From assembly GCA_022376465.1 (NCBI GenBank), contig JACDTU010000009.1, positions 992,001-1,056,000 on the forward strand: DNA of 64,000 nt, read 5' to 3'. Below the pieces are notes generated by a model. That model was not told the origin of the DNA and searched no databases. It saw nothing but the letters and a program-made list of their open reading frames with translations. Position 1 is the first letter of the stretch, and each line of letters starts with the position of its first letter. Below, one piece after another: positions 43,101 through 52,700 of this stretch. Origin of the DNA: Cubamyces lactineus. Its lineage: Eukaryota > Basidiomycota > Agaricomycetes > Polyporales > Polyporaceae. Both the position numbers and the translations under genes were made by a program.

Positions 43101-45754
43101 ATTATTGCAGGTGGTGGTGAGAAGTTATGCGGAAATCATTGCTGGATGTCCGAACACTGGGTCCATGATAGTACTACATACCACATACTGCTAGCGTTAC
43201 TGCTACTAGAATCAACATAGTAATCACATATATGTTACCTGGTGCCATGCACAGTCCAATATGCATGATGTTAATATGCTACCTGCGATCCTGGTACATG
43301 AACTGAACCGACATTCTACTAGTACTATATGCGGATGAGGCAAAGCACCTTCAAGGCCCTACAGTACAACGGACTTATTGTGTGACTTGCATATGGGCAT
43401 CAATTACTCGCCTGATCTGATTGAGCCAGTGCACACAGAGAGTGTCCGACGATGTTCGTAGTGATTGCGCCAACACTTGGTCGCGATGTACATACTAGGT
43501 GGGACTGTACCCAAGTCAAGATGCTGTTACTAGTGCTGAATTTGGCTGTCCTGTCCGACTACGTACAATTCAGAGTCGGGCTTCATTTTCTGCATTCAAG
43601 GCACCTTGTTGTCATTCTGTCCTCGACGCTTACTAGCACACGACGATATACAAGCATGCAACATGACATGTACAAGTCTATCATTGCTATACTAGGAGGC
43701 CTACAAGTACACTCGAGTCCCAATTGATATGCCTAAGTGGGCGCCTAGTGCCACATTCAAGCTCCGCGCGAAGAGAGTGCTTGACGCTCGTCGTTCGTCG
43801 TCGGAACTTGACCTGATCCTGCTCGGCAACCATACTTGACACTCTTATTACCTGAGCATCATGTGGGATCTCGCCACGCGATGCAAACGCCAACGTTCGT
43901 ATTGATAATGGGTAGCCCGCGGGGCTGACCAGTCTTGCGAGCTCTATGCTGCGGACACCGGTTCTCGCGGGCTCAGAAAGGTTTTCGTTCCGTCTCGTTT
44001 TGCTATTTCTTACTTTTCCGCACATAGATGACAACGTCCGAAAGGATCCGCAGCGGCGCGCGAGCCATCGAGACGCGGACAGTACGAGTTCAGTAGGGCC
44101 GCGACACACACGTGATCGTGTTTCGACGCGTCGCGTACATCCGAGTATTCCTTCTCATATCCGCGCCAGCATCCGCGTTGACTCCTGACTCTCGACTCGT
44201 GCCTAGACTCTCTGTAGTACCGACTATGATATGTATAAAAACCCTACGAAATTGTCTGCCAGGAGGATCTCGTTTTTCCCAGAGTGTCGGTGCGAATTCG
44301 ACTTCGCCTCTTCGAGTCTCATCCAACCTCTCGTTCGCCTTCTCACTAAGTCTCGTCGACTTCGCTCTTCTCGTCCCACAATCTAATCAACTCGAAACTA
44401 TCCCTGGTGACTCGCCTCTGTTCTCCTTTCGCTCTCACACGAGTTTGTAAGCCTTCGCGGCAACTCGTACTTCGATTTCGCTGGTCTCTACTGTCTATCT
44501 GTTCTACTCTACACTCCTCTCGGTATCAACCGACGACCTCTCGCACAACACTCGACTACCTCCACGGTCGATATCATCATTATTGACTACGCTACTAACA
44601 GTACGCAAAAGCTGCACTACGACATCAAGAAATTGCATCACCGCCGTCTACACGTTCTTCGACACTCACGCTAATACTCCCCGATGCAAAAGCCTTGCCC
44701 TTCGATCGGAATGTTGTCTGGCAGCTGTAAGCCCGACGGCTTACTACAACTCACCCATACGCGAGCGACACGAGCGCCTATGCCCTCGCTGAGCGTTTAG
44801 CATTAGTGGTTCTTGTTTGGACATATTGCCGCTCAGTTGGATTTGGTTCCGCGAACCTTGCGTCATCCTGCTCATCGTTCTACGCTGATCAACGATGCAG
44901 GTATAGTCTATAAAACATGTATGATCATTCTACACTGATCAACGACGCAGTTTCGGTGCTTGTTCTTTTACCCATTCGAATGTCAGTGTAGCCGGTGGAC
45001 GACCGGCTTCCAGCAGCTTGATAAAATCGGGGTCTTCAATATTGGAGCGATCCTTGAGCATTTGAGCGGTCCTATACATTAGTTAGATAACGTCCAATAG
45101 ATGCCGAAGGGCTTTCACTTACGAAGTATACTTGTACCCCCACCATCCCTTGAAGGCTGCCGGACGGGGAATTCAGAGTTGCTGAATATCTCCTTCGCCC
45201 CTCCCGCTAACCCGTTTGAAAACGAACACCGCGCCGTCCAAGTTTGGGATCCAGACAAAGCCGATCATAATCAATGCCTATTACATTTTCCATAATCCTG
45301 GTCAAAGGCGAGCTTACAGAAAAGCCAAGGTGGTACAGCGGTATCGCTGGCCACCTCGCATGTACTATGCTCGGGGTTCAATCCTGAGCGGAGCCGTTTT
45401 GTCGAAAATGTACTGACTTGCGTTCGCAGTATCCGAGCATGCAACCGTCGGCAGGGTACTTGCAACCATGGTCGCAACCCACTCCGTCGGACATGGGCGT
45501 GCTCGCGGCAGGGTCCTCTTTGACGCCGGACTTGCATCCGGTCGCAACTCCTCGCCGTCTAATAGACGGGAGGGTTGCAACCCAAGTACTGAAGTCGCTC
45601 TGAACAATACGCCAAAACCACTGACCTGAAAACTCTGTTCGCCTTCTGCATCCCATACGTGCGATAGTATGGCATAGGTACTCTTGCCTTGTTCATCTTT
45701 GGGAGGAACATGATGGAAACGGAGCCGAAGAGTGAGAGTGTCGAGGAGCCACAT
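40166..45754 (-). CDS. HET-domain (heterokaryon-incompatibility type) protein with a 3.5-kb repeat-filled intron
   Basis: A protein with an N-terminal HET domain, the effector module of fungal non-self recognition and programmed cell death proteins such as HET-E. Exon 1 (45754-45626, 43 codons) encodes MWLLDTLTLRLRFHHVPPKD and the first HET motif TYAILSHVWD, ending at Gln before GTCAGT. Exon 2 (42100-40166, 644 residues) starts in the same phase with ELRDIIAHSFADATS after the acceptor CTTCTCTAG. It carries the second motif (GYRLVWMDSCCIDKTSSAEL, NSMFQWYTQSDVCLAYLADV) and the third (SRWFTRGWTLQELIAPSEVL). EDEAYALLGIFGLHMTAIYG follows, typical of this subfamily, then a long C-terminal region without NACHT or WD repeats. 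The predicted product is about 687 residues with no internal stop. The intron is 3,525 nt where neighbours have 50-70 nt, and it is packed with mobile-element sequences. Confidence 0.85.
42163..42515 (-). mobile_element. tRNA-derived SINE-like element, copy A
   Basis: On the minus strand the element begins near 42515 with a tRNA-like head: a box A (TGGTGCAGCGG, 42502-42492) and a box B core (GGTTCGACC, 42458-42450) at tRNA-like spacing. The head is followed by a body rich in short palindromes such as TTGCAACCGCGGTTGCAA and by a tail with CGTCTATTAGACG and GGGTTGCAACCCC. It is a close but diverged copy of the element at 45322-45592, in opposite orientation. Compared with that copy it has an extra segment of about 80 bp in the middle. 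The tail ends next to HET exon 2. Confidence 0.75.
42651..42754 (-). repeat. Inverted repeat arm B1
   Basis: About 100 bp that match the reverse complement of 43741-43840. The best core (42661-42733) is nearly identical, with only a few mismatches. It begins GGTTGCCGAGCAGGATCAGG. The source element is not recognised. Confidence 0.75.
42784..43173. mobile_element. 390-bp MITE with perfect terminal inverted repeats
   Basis: The first 19 bases (TACTATCATGGACCCAGTG, 42784-42802) are the exact reverse complement of 43155-43173. Both ends carry TA just outside CTATCATGG, consistent with a TA target-site duplication of a Tc1/mariner-type (or related) non-autonomous element. A second copy of GGACCCAGTG lies just inside the left end (42812-42821), and GGACCCAGTGTTTGGACAT there pairs with ATGTCCGAACACTGGGTCC near the right end. 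The interior has no coding capacity. Confidence 0.75.
43741..43840 (+). repeat. Inverted repeat arm B2
   Basis: Partner of the repeat at 42651-42754, in opposite orientation. The best core is about 43760-43832. The two arms flank the 390-bp MITE and an AT-rich stretch. Confidence 0.75.
43930..44800 (+). other. Pyrimidine-rich, TATA-containing block within the HET intron (possible LTR remnant)
   Basis: The plus strand here is strongly C/T-rich (about 44250-44560) downstream of a TATA-like run, GTATAAAAACCC, near 44231-44242. This resembles the promoter and leader of a fungal retroelement LTR. No matching second LTR, primer-binding site or polyprotein was seen, so the identification is tentative. 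Confidence 0.3.
44876..44950 (+). repeat. 25-bp direct repeat, offset 50 bp
   Basis: CGTTCTACGCTGATCAACGA at 44876 recurs at 44926 with three mismatches over 25 bases, and both copies end in GCAG. The second copy covers the stop codon of the gene fragment on the minus strand. Confidence 0.7.
44939..45180 (-). pseudogene. Decayed 3' fragment of an unrecognised protein gene
   Basis: On the minus strand two exon-like pieces join in frame across a GT-AG intron (donor at about 45122, acceptor before 45071). They read FKGWWGYKYTS, then TAQMLKDRSNIEDPDFIKLL, then EAGRPPATLTFEWVKEQAPK, with a stop at 44939. The amphipathic, regular coding character and correct splice sites look like the genuine C-terminus of a cellular gene. 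A stop codon interrupts the frame just upstream of FKGWW, and no further exons are evident. I do not recognise the family. It sits inside the HET intron among repeats, so it was probably captured or left by a transposition or duplication. Confidence 0.5.
45322..45592 (+). mobile_element. tRNA-derived SINE-like element, copy B
   Basis: The tRNA-like head has box A TGGTACAGCGG (45331-45341) and box B GGTTCAATCC (45375-45384), 33 bp apart, and a T-arm-like stem (GCTCGGG pairing with CCTGAGC). The body and tail match copy A in reverse orientation, including CCGTTTTGTC, ACATGGGCGTGCTCGCGGCA, CGTCTAATAGACGG and GGGTTGCAACCC. There is no open frame of significance. The tail ends about 30 bp from the HET exon 1 donor site. 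Confidence 0.8.
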
Positions 45755-46156
45755 TAGTTCGCAGAGCACAGAGTAGCTGTAACAAGTCTGTACAGGTGTC
45801 GAGGATGGCGATGGGAAATTTATGCGAACTAGAGGGCTCTCAGGACTCACGGTTTTCACGGAATCAACACTTCTCCGGCATGTAGCTGTCACCGTATAGG
45901 TACCAGCACGGAGAATGATCCCGGGCCTGAAGCTCATTTACAACAACCTTAGCGATACCGTATGGAACTAGTAGAAGCCTTCATCATGGAGGGAGTAAAG
46001 GTGGAAGGAGGCGGAGGTGTCATGGCGGTCGTCTCTTGATTCTGGGCCATGATCGACCGACGGCGTAAGGCGCGTAAGTATTCGTCCTTTGTTTGATACA
46101 ATAGTGGTTATATAGTTATATTGAGTCGATAATGTCGGAGTTCGGAGCCCAATCCA
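45755..46156. other. Promoter region of the HET gene
   Basis: Spacer between the HET start codon (-) and the end of the next F-box gene (-). A TATA-like GGTTATATAGTTATATTG lies near 46090-46110. No gene seen. Confidence 0.4.
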
Positions 46157-47581
46157 TCACAAGTAGTCAATGACATTGAGAGGACCAACGTCGAGAATAC
46201 CGCGCTGTCGACATTTGGCCATAGCTTCGAGAATCAGCTTGGTGCACTCTACCCAGCCCCCGCAGGCGCAGAGCACCACATTGACCTTCGCCAAAGAGGA
46301 AAAATGTGTCAGCAGCGCCTCATCCAGCGCCTCGAGATCCAACCATTTCCTGTCCTTCATGCGGGCGCTGTCCACGTACCACAACGCGACGACAAAGGTG
46401 CGCAATGTGCGTGGCATATTGACCATGAGCGCAATACACGCTGCGGTGAGCGGCACTTGAGGCGGCTCCAGCACGCTGGGAGATGCGGGCGTCGGGAGAG
46501 TAACGGTGACTCTAACGCACTGGAGATTGCGGCACCTGTTGAGTTGGAGCGTGTGCCAAAACTCTAGAGGTCCACAGATTTGTAGATTGTCAAGTCGTTA
46601 AACATAATTTGAGTGGGGAACATGTTGACAGTACTTACCTGGACGACTTTCCGGGGGCCCGAAGTCTGTTCCGATGGAGAAAGGGAGCTCCAGGTGCTGC
46701 AATGCCTCGTGTCCGACGTGACCGATGAAGCCTCCGAGCGAACGGAGGGTATCCGGTGTTTGTCCACGGATGGTTGCATGAGTTCGCAGGCAACGTAAGC
46801 ACTTCGGTGCAAGGACCTGATGGAATGCGTCGTAGAGCCGTACTCCATGGTCAGGCCAACTTTCAGAGGATGCTCCTCTGACCACAAGTGTTTCCACCTT
46901 CAGCTCGATTTTAGACTGGGTAGTCATGCTAGAATGCTGCACGTTCGGAAGGAAGGGCACTTCGCAGTCGAGGGGGAGGAATAGCAGCGATATTGTACTT
47001 GCAGGGACGGTAGTTAGGATGCTGAAGAGAATCCGTAGAGGAAGTGGACCATCCCTGCGAACACTGCAATGGTCGATGGTGAGCTCCTTCAATCTGCGTG
47101 GGCTGACGAAGGAGTGCGCAGTCGAATCGCCCTCAACAAGACCGGCCCCATTCGCCAGCCACACGCTCCGGAGGACTAGCGCACGCAGCCGAGGGAGCTT
47201 CATCGTGATTGAGGCGAGGTTCGCGGGAGTCAGAGTGGGACGTATTCTTGTGTGGGGAAGCCCATGAAAGTGCGCGGGGAGGTACCCGAGTTCGAGCTCG
47301 CGGACATGGCGCGCGAGGTCGGGATGCGCCGCGAGGAAGTCACTGAAGTCGTCGTAATTAGAACTCCTCTTGACCTTCAAGGATGAGAAAAGGTGAGGTA
47401 GCGACGTGTCGCGCCAACTCCGTGACACGAGCGAACATGCCAATATCGCCGGTTTATCATCAGATGCATGTCGGAAGACAAGGTGCTGGATTTCAAGGGG
47501 CAAGACGTCGAAGGTAGACCCTTGCACAGGGGTAGGGGTTTCATCGTCGCCCTTTCGGAGGGATCTGACTACGGTGAGCAT
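46157..47581 (-). CDS. F-box protein
   Basis: A probable SCF ubiquitin-ligase adaptor. From the start at 47581 (MLTVVRSLRKGDDETPTP) the F-box follows at once: FDVLPLEIQHLVFRHA, PAILACSLVSRSWRDTSLPH, LFSSLKVKRSSNYDDFSDFL. This is the common basidiomycete F-box layout. Next come leucine-rich segments (RHVRELELGYLP, LPRLRALVLRSVWLANG, LKELTIDHCSV, ALQHLELPFS). An intron with donor GTAAGT at about 46639 joins to the last exon at about 46566 (EFWHTLQLNRCRNLQCVRVT). The C-terminus includes RTLRTFVVALWYVDSARMKD and ends at 46157. An in-frame ATG at 47662 would add 27 hydrophobic residues; 47581 is preferred because the F-box normally lies close to the N-terminus. Confidence 0.75.
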
Positions 47582-48147
47582 GTCGGTCACGGTGGAGTTG
47601 ACTGTACGTATGATGGTAGGGGTGGTAATGAGGAAAAGGCATGGAAACCCGAGTCCCCCCACACCTTATCATCAAGATATGTATAATGTCAGCGTATTAT
47701 TCATATCGGTGGGAGGATTGGACACTTGCCACCTGATCTGGAGACACGCGTCCGTAGCCCTGATAAAACTGATTCAACTGATTGATGGACATTGCGCAGT
47801 GCGTAGTATGCGAACAGGTGAACAAGTAATGTCCTGGCATTATTCGCTACTCGGATTGCATGTCAGAAACCCTCGTACATACGGTGAACTGTGGGATCAT
47901 ATCCTTCATATCCTTCAAGAGAGAACACCCCGGGTACCATGGATCCTAGCTGGTCACACTCCTGCGCCCGCTAGAGCTATGATTCTCATGCATTGAGAAT
48001 ACTACAGCAACGCACCTCTCCAAGACGTCATGATCAACACCGGGCGGACAACGCCATACTAACCCTTCTCATATCCTGACGCCCCTCTGCTGCCTACGAA
48101 CAGCATATTTTCTACTTCCGCCGCATCCCTCCCGAAGTTCCGTGCGA
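47582..48147. other. Intergenic region F-box / velvet
   Basis: Promoter of the F-box gene (-) and 3' flank of the velvet gene (-). No further feature. Confidence 0.4.
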
Positions 48148-49888
48148 CTAGTAACGGTGGTGATGCGCGGAATGTGCCATGGTGGGGGAGTGGCGATGCG
48201 ATTCCGAGGCTGCATCTGCAGGCCAGACTCTGTCAGAGGGCGGGCTATGGGTGTTGCCTATAAGAGACGATGGGAATGATGGAGCATATGAGGACCCGGG
48301 TTCTGGGTGGATGCTTGCAGTCGGACTTGTAGACCTCGCCGTATCCGATCCTGGGGAGTCGATCCCGCCGGTGTCCTTACCACCGCTACCGTCACGGTCT
48401 CCCCTATGACTGCTGAGCTCACCCGGTTTCCGGCGTTTGCGCGGGGTCTCTCGTAGGTTGACTTGTATGCCGCGGACCGCAAGTCTCTGCAATCGAGGGA
48501 AGTTAGATAAGGCGACGGAAGGATAGTATACAGGTGACGGTGGCCCATTTCTCGATAGGAGGTCATACAGCAAAATGGTATACGGTACCTTTGTAAGCGG
48601 TGTCGAGGCAAGCAGGCCAGGGAAGTCCTTGGTGGAGTAGATCTTGAAGGGGCCGCCATAGCATGCGGCGAGGACAGGCTTATATGGCGGGACTGCACGA
48701 TTGGAGAGGATATTGAAGATACGGTAGCGTAAGACGAAGGTGCCCTCGATCTGGACAGCCAGGTCCTACATCGGAAAGCGCGTCAGCATCTATACATGGC
48801 TCGTACGAGTAGAAAATAACCCACAGAGAGAACGAACATGGCGGTTGGCTTCTGATCTTGATCGATTACCGCGGCCGTTGTGAAGGTTGCTCCAGCGAGT
48901 GCCTGAGTACAATTTGAACTCTCGTGGATCGGAAAGGAGCCGAACCATGCAACGATGCCGTCTTCAGCCTGTTGGTCTAGTGCCCAGTATCAGCATCCAC
49001 ATTGTATCAGGATAGCTCTGCCGTGTTCAACCGAGATATGTAGAGGAGATCTCACGTTGAGTTTCGAAGACAGTACTTTGTCCCGCCTGCCGAAAGGGAG
49101 GGGGAATTGACTGTGTTGGAGGATACCCACTCTGGAGGGCGGTGTACAAAGGGGGAAGTTGTTCAGATACGAAGAGGCTCTGAAGGTTACCTGCTAGGGA
49201 CAGGACTGGCGGCTCCACGCCATAGTGCAATTGAGATGTCCCCGCCTGAGAGAAATCTGATCTCGCGGTAGTAGCCGACGTCGGATGAGGGCCCGGTGTC
49301 AAGATGGGCGGGAGATTCGGGGCCGTGGCCTCGCACCCAAACATAGCGTCCTCAGACTGATCTGTATCTGGCACCGGAAAGAGCTCCGCATGGCAGATGG
49401 CGTCTACTAGCTGAAAGATTGGTAAGCGAATATTGCACAAGCTAAAGGGAGAAAATGAAGCCGGCGCGTGCGCTCACCATTGTAGGGTCTACCTCGACTT
49501 CAACTTGGCAGCCGTTCCGATTGAATACTTGGTAATACCGGCAGAGAACGACCGGTGGAGGGTCTAGCGGCCGTTTGTCTTTACGAGCGTACCTGTGCGC
49601 AAAAGGAGATACAAGGGTGTTTGGTTTGGGAGAGGACGACGGCGCTGACAAATATTGAGCATACTTTCGGCCGAGATCAGCCTTCTGTATCTCTTCGAGA
49701 TGCACGCGAATCGTACGGCCTGCGAAATAGCCGTTTGAGAAGACTACCGGCTGCGGGGAGTGGGAGGGCACGGCACGTGGTCGCTAAGTAGGAAAATCAA
49801 CCAGTATGTGAGACGAAGTAGGTCAGGAAGAGAGCGAAGAAGATCTTACCAGGTAAGCGCCAGACCTGGCTGACTCGGGATCTGGCAT
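48148..49888 (-). CDS. Velvet-family regulator, VelB-like
   Basis: A fungal-specific transcription factor family with an NF-kB-like fold that links development, light response and secondary metabolism. The first exon encodes MPDPESARSGAYL (49888). Splicing joins to SNGYFAGRTIRVHLEEIQKA, then RYARKDKRPLDPPPVVLCRY, the hallmark first half of the velvet domain. LVDAICHAELFPVPD follows. The domain is then interrupted by a Pro/Ser-rich insert of roughly 100 residues (about 49390-49050). It resumes with EDGIVAWFGSFPIHESSN, TTAAVIDQDQKPTAMFVLSD, AVQIEGTFVLRYRIFNILSN and PFKIYSTKDFPGLLASTPLT. A split velvet domain with a long insert is typical of VelB. The tail after LAVRGIQVNLRETPRKRRKP is disordered, with a basic cluster that may be a nuclear signal, and ends HHHRY at 48148. 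Confidence 0.85.
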
Positions 49889-52700
49889 TGTCGGCGCAAG
49901 CGAGGACGGATGCATCTCTGTTGGCTAATGGCGAGGCAACGAATCCCCACAAGCGGCTCGCTAGTAGGAATAGCGAGGATTCAACGGATGCAGCGTGATG
50001 CCTTGTAGCCCGCAGTCGATGCGTTCAATCGGTCGCGGGGGAGGAGAAGGTCGTATTCCCAAACAGAGAACAGCGCTTTTATATGAGCAGTACTGGCGAG
50101 AGGGGATATGGGTTTACGAAGACCAACAATCGCCTGCTAGCTCGAGCCATTGGGTGGGTACGCGTCTCTCCCAGGGCACTTACCAGTGGCCACTCGCCCC
50201 TTCTACGACACTAATCGCCATTGGCTGCCCCAGCCGCGGGCTGGTCACGGCCAGCATGTTGAGCCATATTCCCGTCGCGAGCGAATCCAATGCGAAGTCA
50301 CGGTGGCAGTGCGCCAAACACCGGGACTTGGAATCATCACTGGATGGTGAACCTCAGGGTTTGGTGGGAAGGCTTGCGTGTGACCCTCAATTGCGATCGC
50401 TGCCGGGAGCGTGAACTGCAGTCAACAAAGGCGCTGCGCAGCCCATTGATCCTTCTGAGTAGAGTCTTGCTTCATTGGCTCGTCAAGCAACAATTCCGCT
50501 CCTGCACGCCGTCCGGTCTGAGCATCAGCATCAGCGTATCGCTCAGAACGTTCGGCCAAGCCCCCGCCGGGACCAGACGGACTCACTTTGGATATGGTCG
50601 TGCCTATCACGTAGCATCCTCATCGTGTGAAGCAAAGGAGTCAAGAGGGGGGCGTAGCCTGCCATGACAGTTCCTAGACATGAGCTGAGGTAACTCGCCT
50701 GGATACGCTCGTGCTGCCATTTATACTGGGAATCGGCCGGGTGTTCAACCTGCGCTCATATGTGGCTCGGGTTCTCTGCTTATGCCCTTCATCGCTGTCG
50801 CGTTGCTCTTCAGGAGCCGTGCGTCGAGAACGGGGCTTGACTCGAGATCAGCCTGAGCCGTGTCTTTCCCATAAAGCGAGTGGGCTTACAGGCGGTATTA
50901 ATTGTCTGGGTAGCGCCGAACATCAACCATTCCCGAATCCTTGGTAGACGATACACGGGACGACATGAGGCGGAAGAGCGCAGTGAGGCTAGGGTGTCTT
51001 TCAATATACACACGTAAGGACGTCGGCTTCCAATCTGTCCTTCGTCGCCTATGACGTCGTGTCCGAAAATGCGTTCGTCCTACTGGTGCGTTGCCGCGCC
51101 TCCTGTGCGGAAAGTGCCGAGTATCCGGATGAGGTATGGGGTCCAAGCTCAAGTTCTCAGGTACGTAAACCCGGTCGGTTGGTTCCTCTGAGAAGCTCTA
51201 AGAAGCGGTAAGCGTAAGCACGCCGCGCGGTGATCATCCTCGACCTCGACCTACTCATTAGAACGGCACCGTTCCCTCAGCGAGAACAGGAACCGGATGT
51301 ACGCAACGTATCAAGAGCACCCGGAGGGGGCGGACATGGGACGCGAGAAAGCGGACCACAGTGCACCAAGATTAGACCAGCTCATGCGTAGAGTTTCACG
51401 GCGTACGACAACGCTTGCTGTAGGTTTGGGGATAGGTCATCCTGGATATAAAATGGGATGCATCAGTATAGTCGCACACTTAGAATGGACGTATGAGCAC
51501 GGAAAGCCGTTGTGCAAACCCTACCATCTGGGGCACGGATGCGGGCCACTGCGCTAGATACTTGGGACGTAAATATACCACGAAGAACCGCGGATGAGAG
51601 GGCGTGCGGCGGTCATCGATAGACAACGGCGCGCGCCGCGGTCGAGCTATCGGAGTAAGCGCCCACCGAGGCATCGTCCGCGAAACTATTGTCGGCCATG
51701 TCGCAGGACTTCTCGGCCGCTCGCGCAAATTTGCACAGATAGATACGGGTAAGACCGCTAACGTTCCATATAGACGGGAGAAACGCATTTTAGGGGAGAT
51801 AGCTCACGTCCTAGGATAGCAATCGAGAACTAGGCCCCATAACCTTCTCGGACGAGCGGACACCAGCTGTCGACAGGTACAGCATGGGTGCGACCGTTAG
51901 TTACTTCACAGTAGCTCGCGGGACGCGTACAGGTTCCACCGCCTCTCGATTCAGGGGTGCCACTTTTTGAAGTAGAGTCGTCCCGTAGGTACGTCCGAGG
52001 AAGCGAACATCTGAGCGAACACATTAGTGAGCTATTCGAGCAAGATTTCAGCAACATGTAGGGCTAACCGTGATTGATCTTCGAGCGAGCTTCTCAAGGG
52101 GCGTTCGCAAACGGTGAGCGAGGCCTCCTAGGCTTCGTGGGGCTCTATCGGCCGATCCAGCGGAACAACGTGGTGTAAGGTCGCTCCCCTGAACAGCGCA
52201 AACTTGAATGAACTCACGAAGGCCTGACTGTCTTCCGATTTAATATACCCATGGTTCGTTGGTAAGCCCAACTTGCTCACCTTCCAAGGTTCAACGGCTG
52301 GGCTCGCATGGGCAACTTGGAAATTTGCATGCCCTACCATTGTATCGGTCATCTCGGCCCCTCTCGTGCTCTGCCGGAAATTATTGATGCCCTCAGCCGT
52401 AGCATCGTTGCGCGTCGAGTTCGATGTGATAGTCGTGTTGAGCGAAAATGAAGTACGTACGCCAGTACGGTACTGAGTGTGGTACAGCCACGCGCGGCCC
52501 AAGCCGTGGAAGACGCCTATCCTGGATCCAGCAGCCACAACGAGCGCCTATAGACTAGACCTGCCACAGTGCTTGTGCTCCGAGTCTCTCTCTCTCGGCT
52601 ACTCTCTCTTTCTGTCAGAACCAGCTCTTGTCCAGTACCTGTACTGCGGCTTCAGCGTTCAGTGCCAGACGGCTCCTTACAGCAGCGTACTAGACTCGTG
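49889..52700. other. 2.8-kb gene-poor divergent region upstream of velvet and RED genes
   Basis: No convincing gene. Short open frames occur on both strands, including one of 136 codons at 52128-52538 (-), but none shows a domain, plausible introns or sensible composition. A TATA-like run lies near 51450 and a strong one at 50076-50085. The long spacer probably serves as an extended regulatory region for the velvet gene. Confidence 0.45.
50076..50085 (-). promoter_or_regulatory. TATA box of the velvet gene
   Basis: On the minus strand this reads CATATAAAAG, about 190 bp upstream of the velvet start codon at 49888. Confidence 0.5.

Noticed and set aside
45327..45400. Free-standing tRNA gene at the SINE head
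   Set aside because: Box A and box B are good, but a complete acceptor stem and anticodon arm are not convincing, and the same head recurs with the same tail at 42450-42515. It is better explained as a SINE.
52128..52538. 136-codon open frame on the minus strand in the velvet/RED spacer
   Set aside because: Composition is ordinary but nothing is recognisable, no introns are suggested and the opposite strand is also open. Not enough to call a gene.
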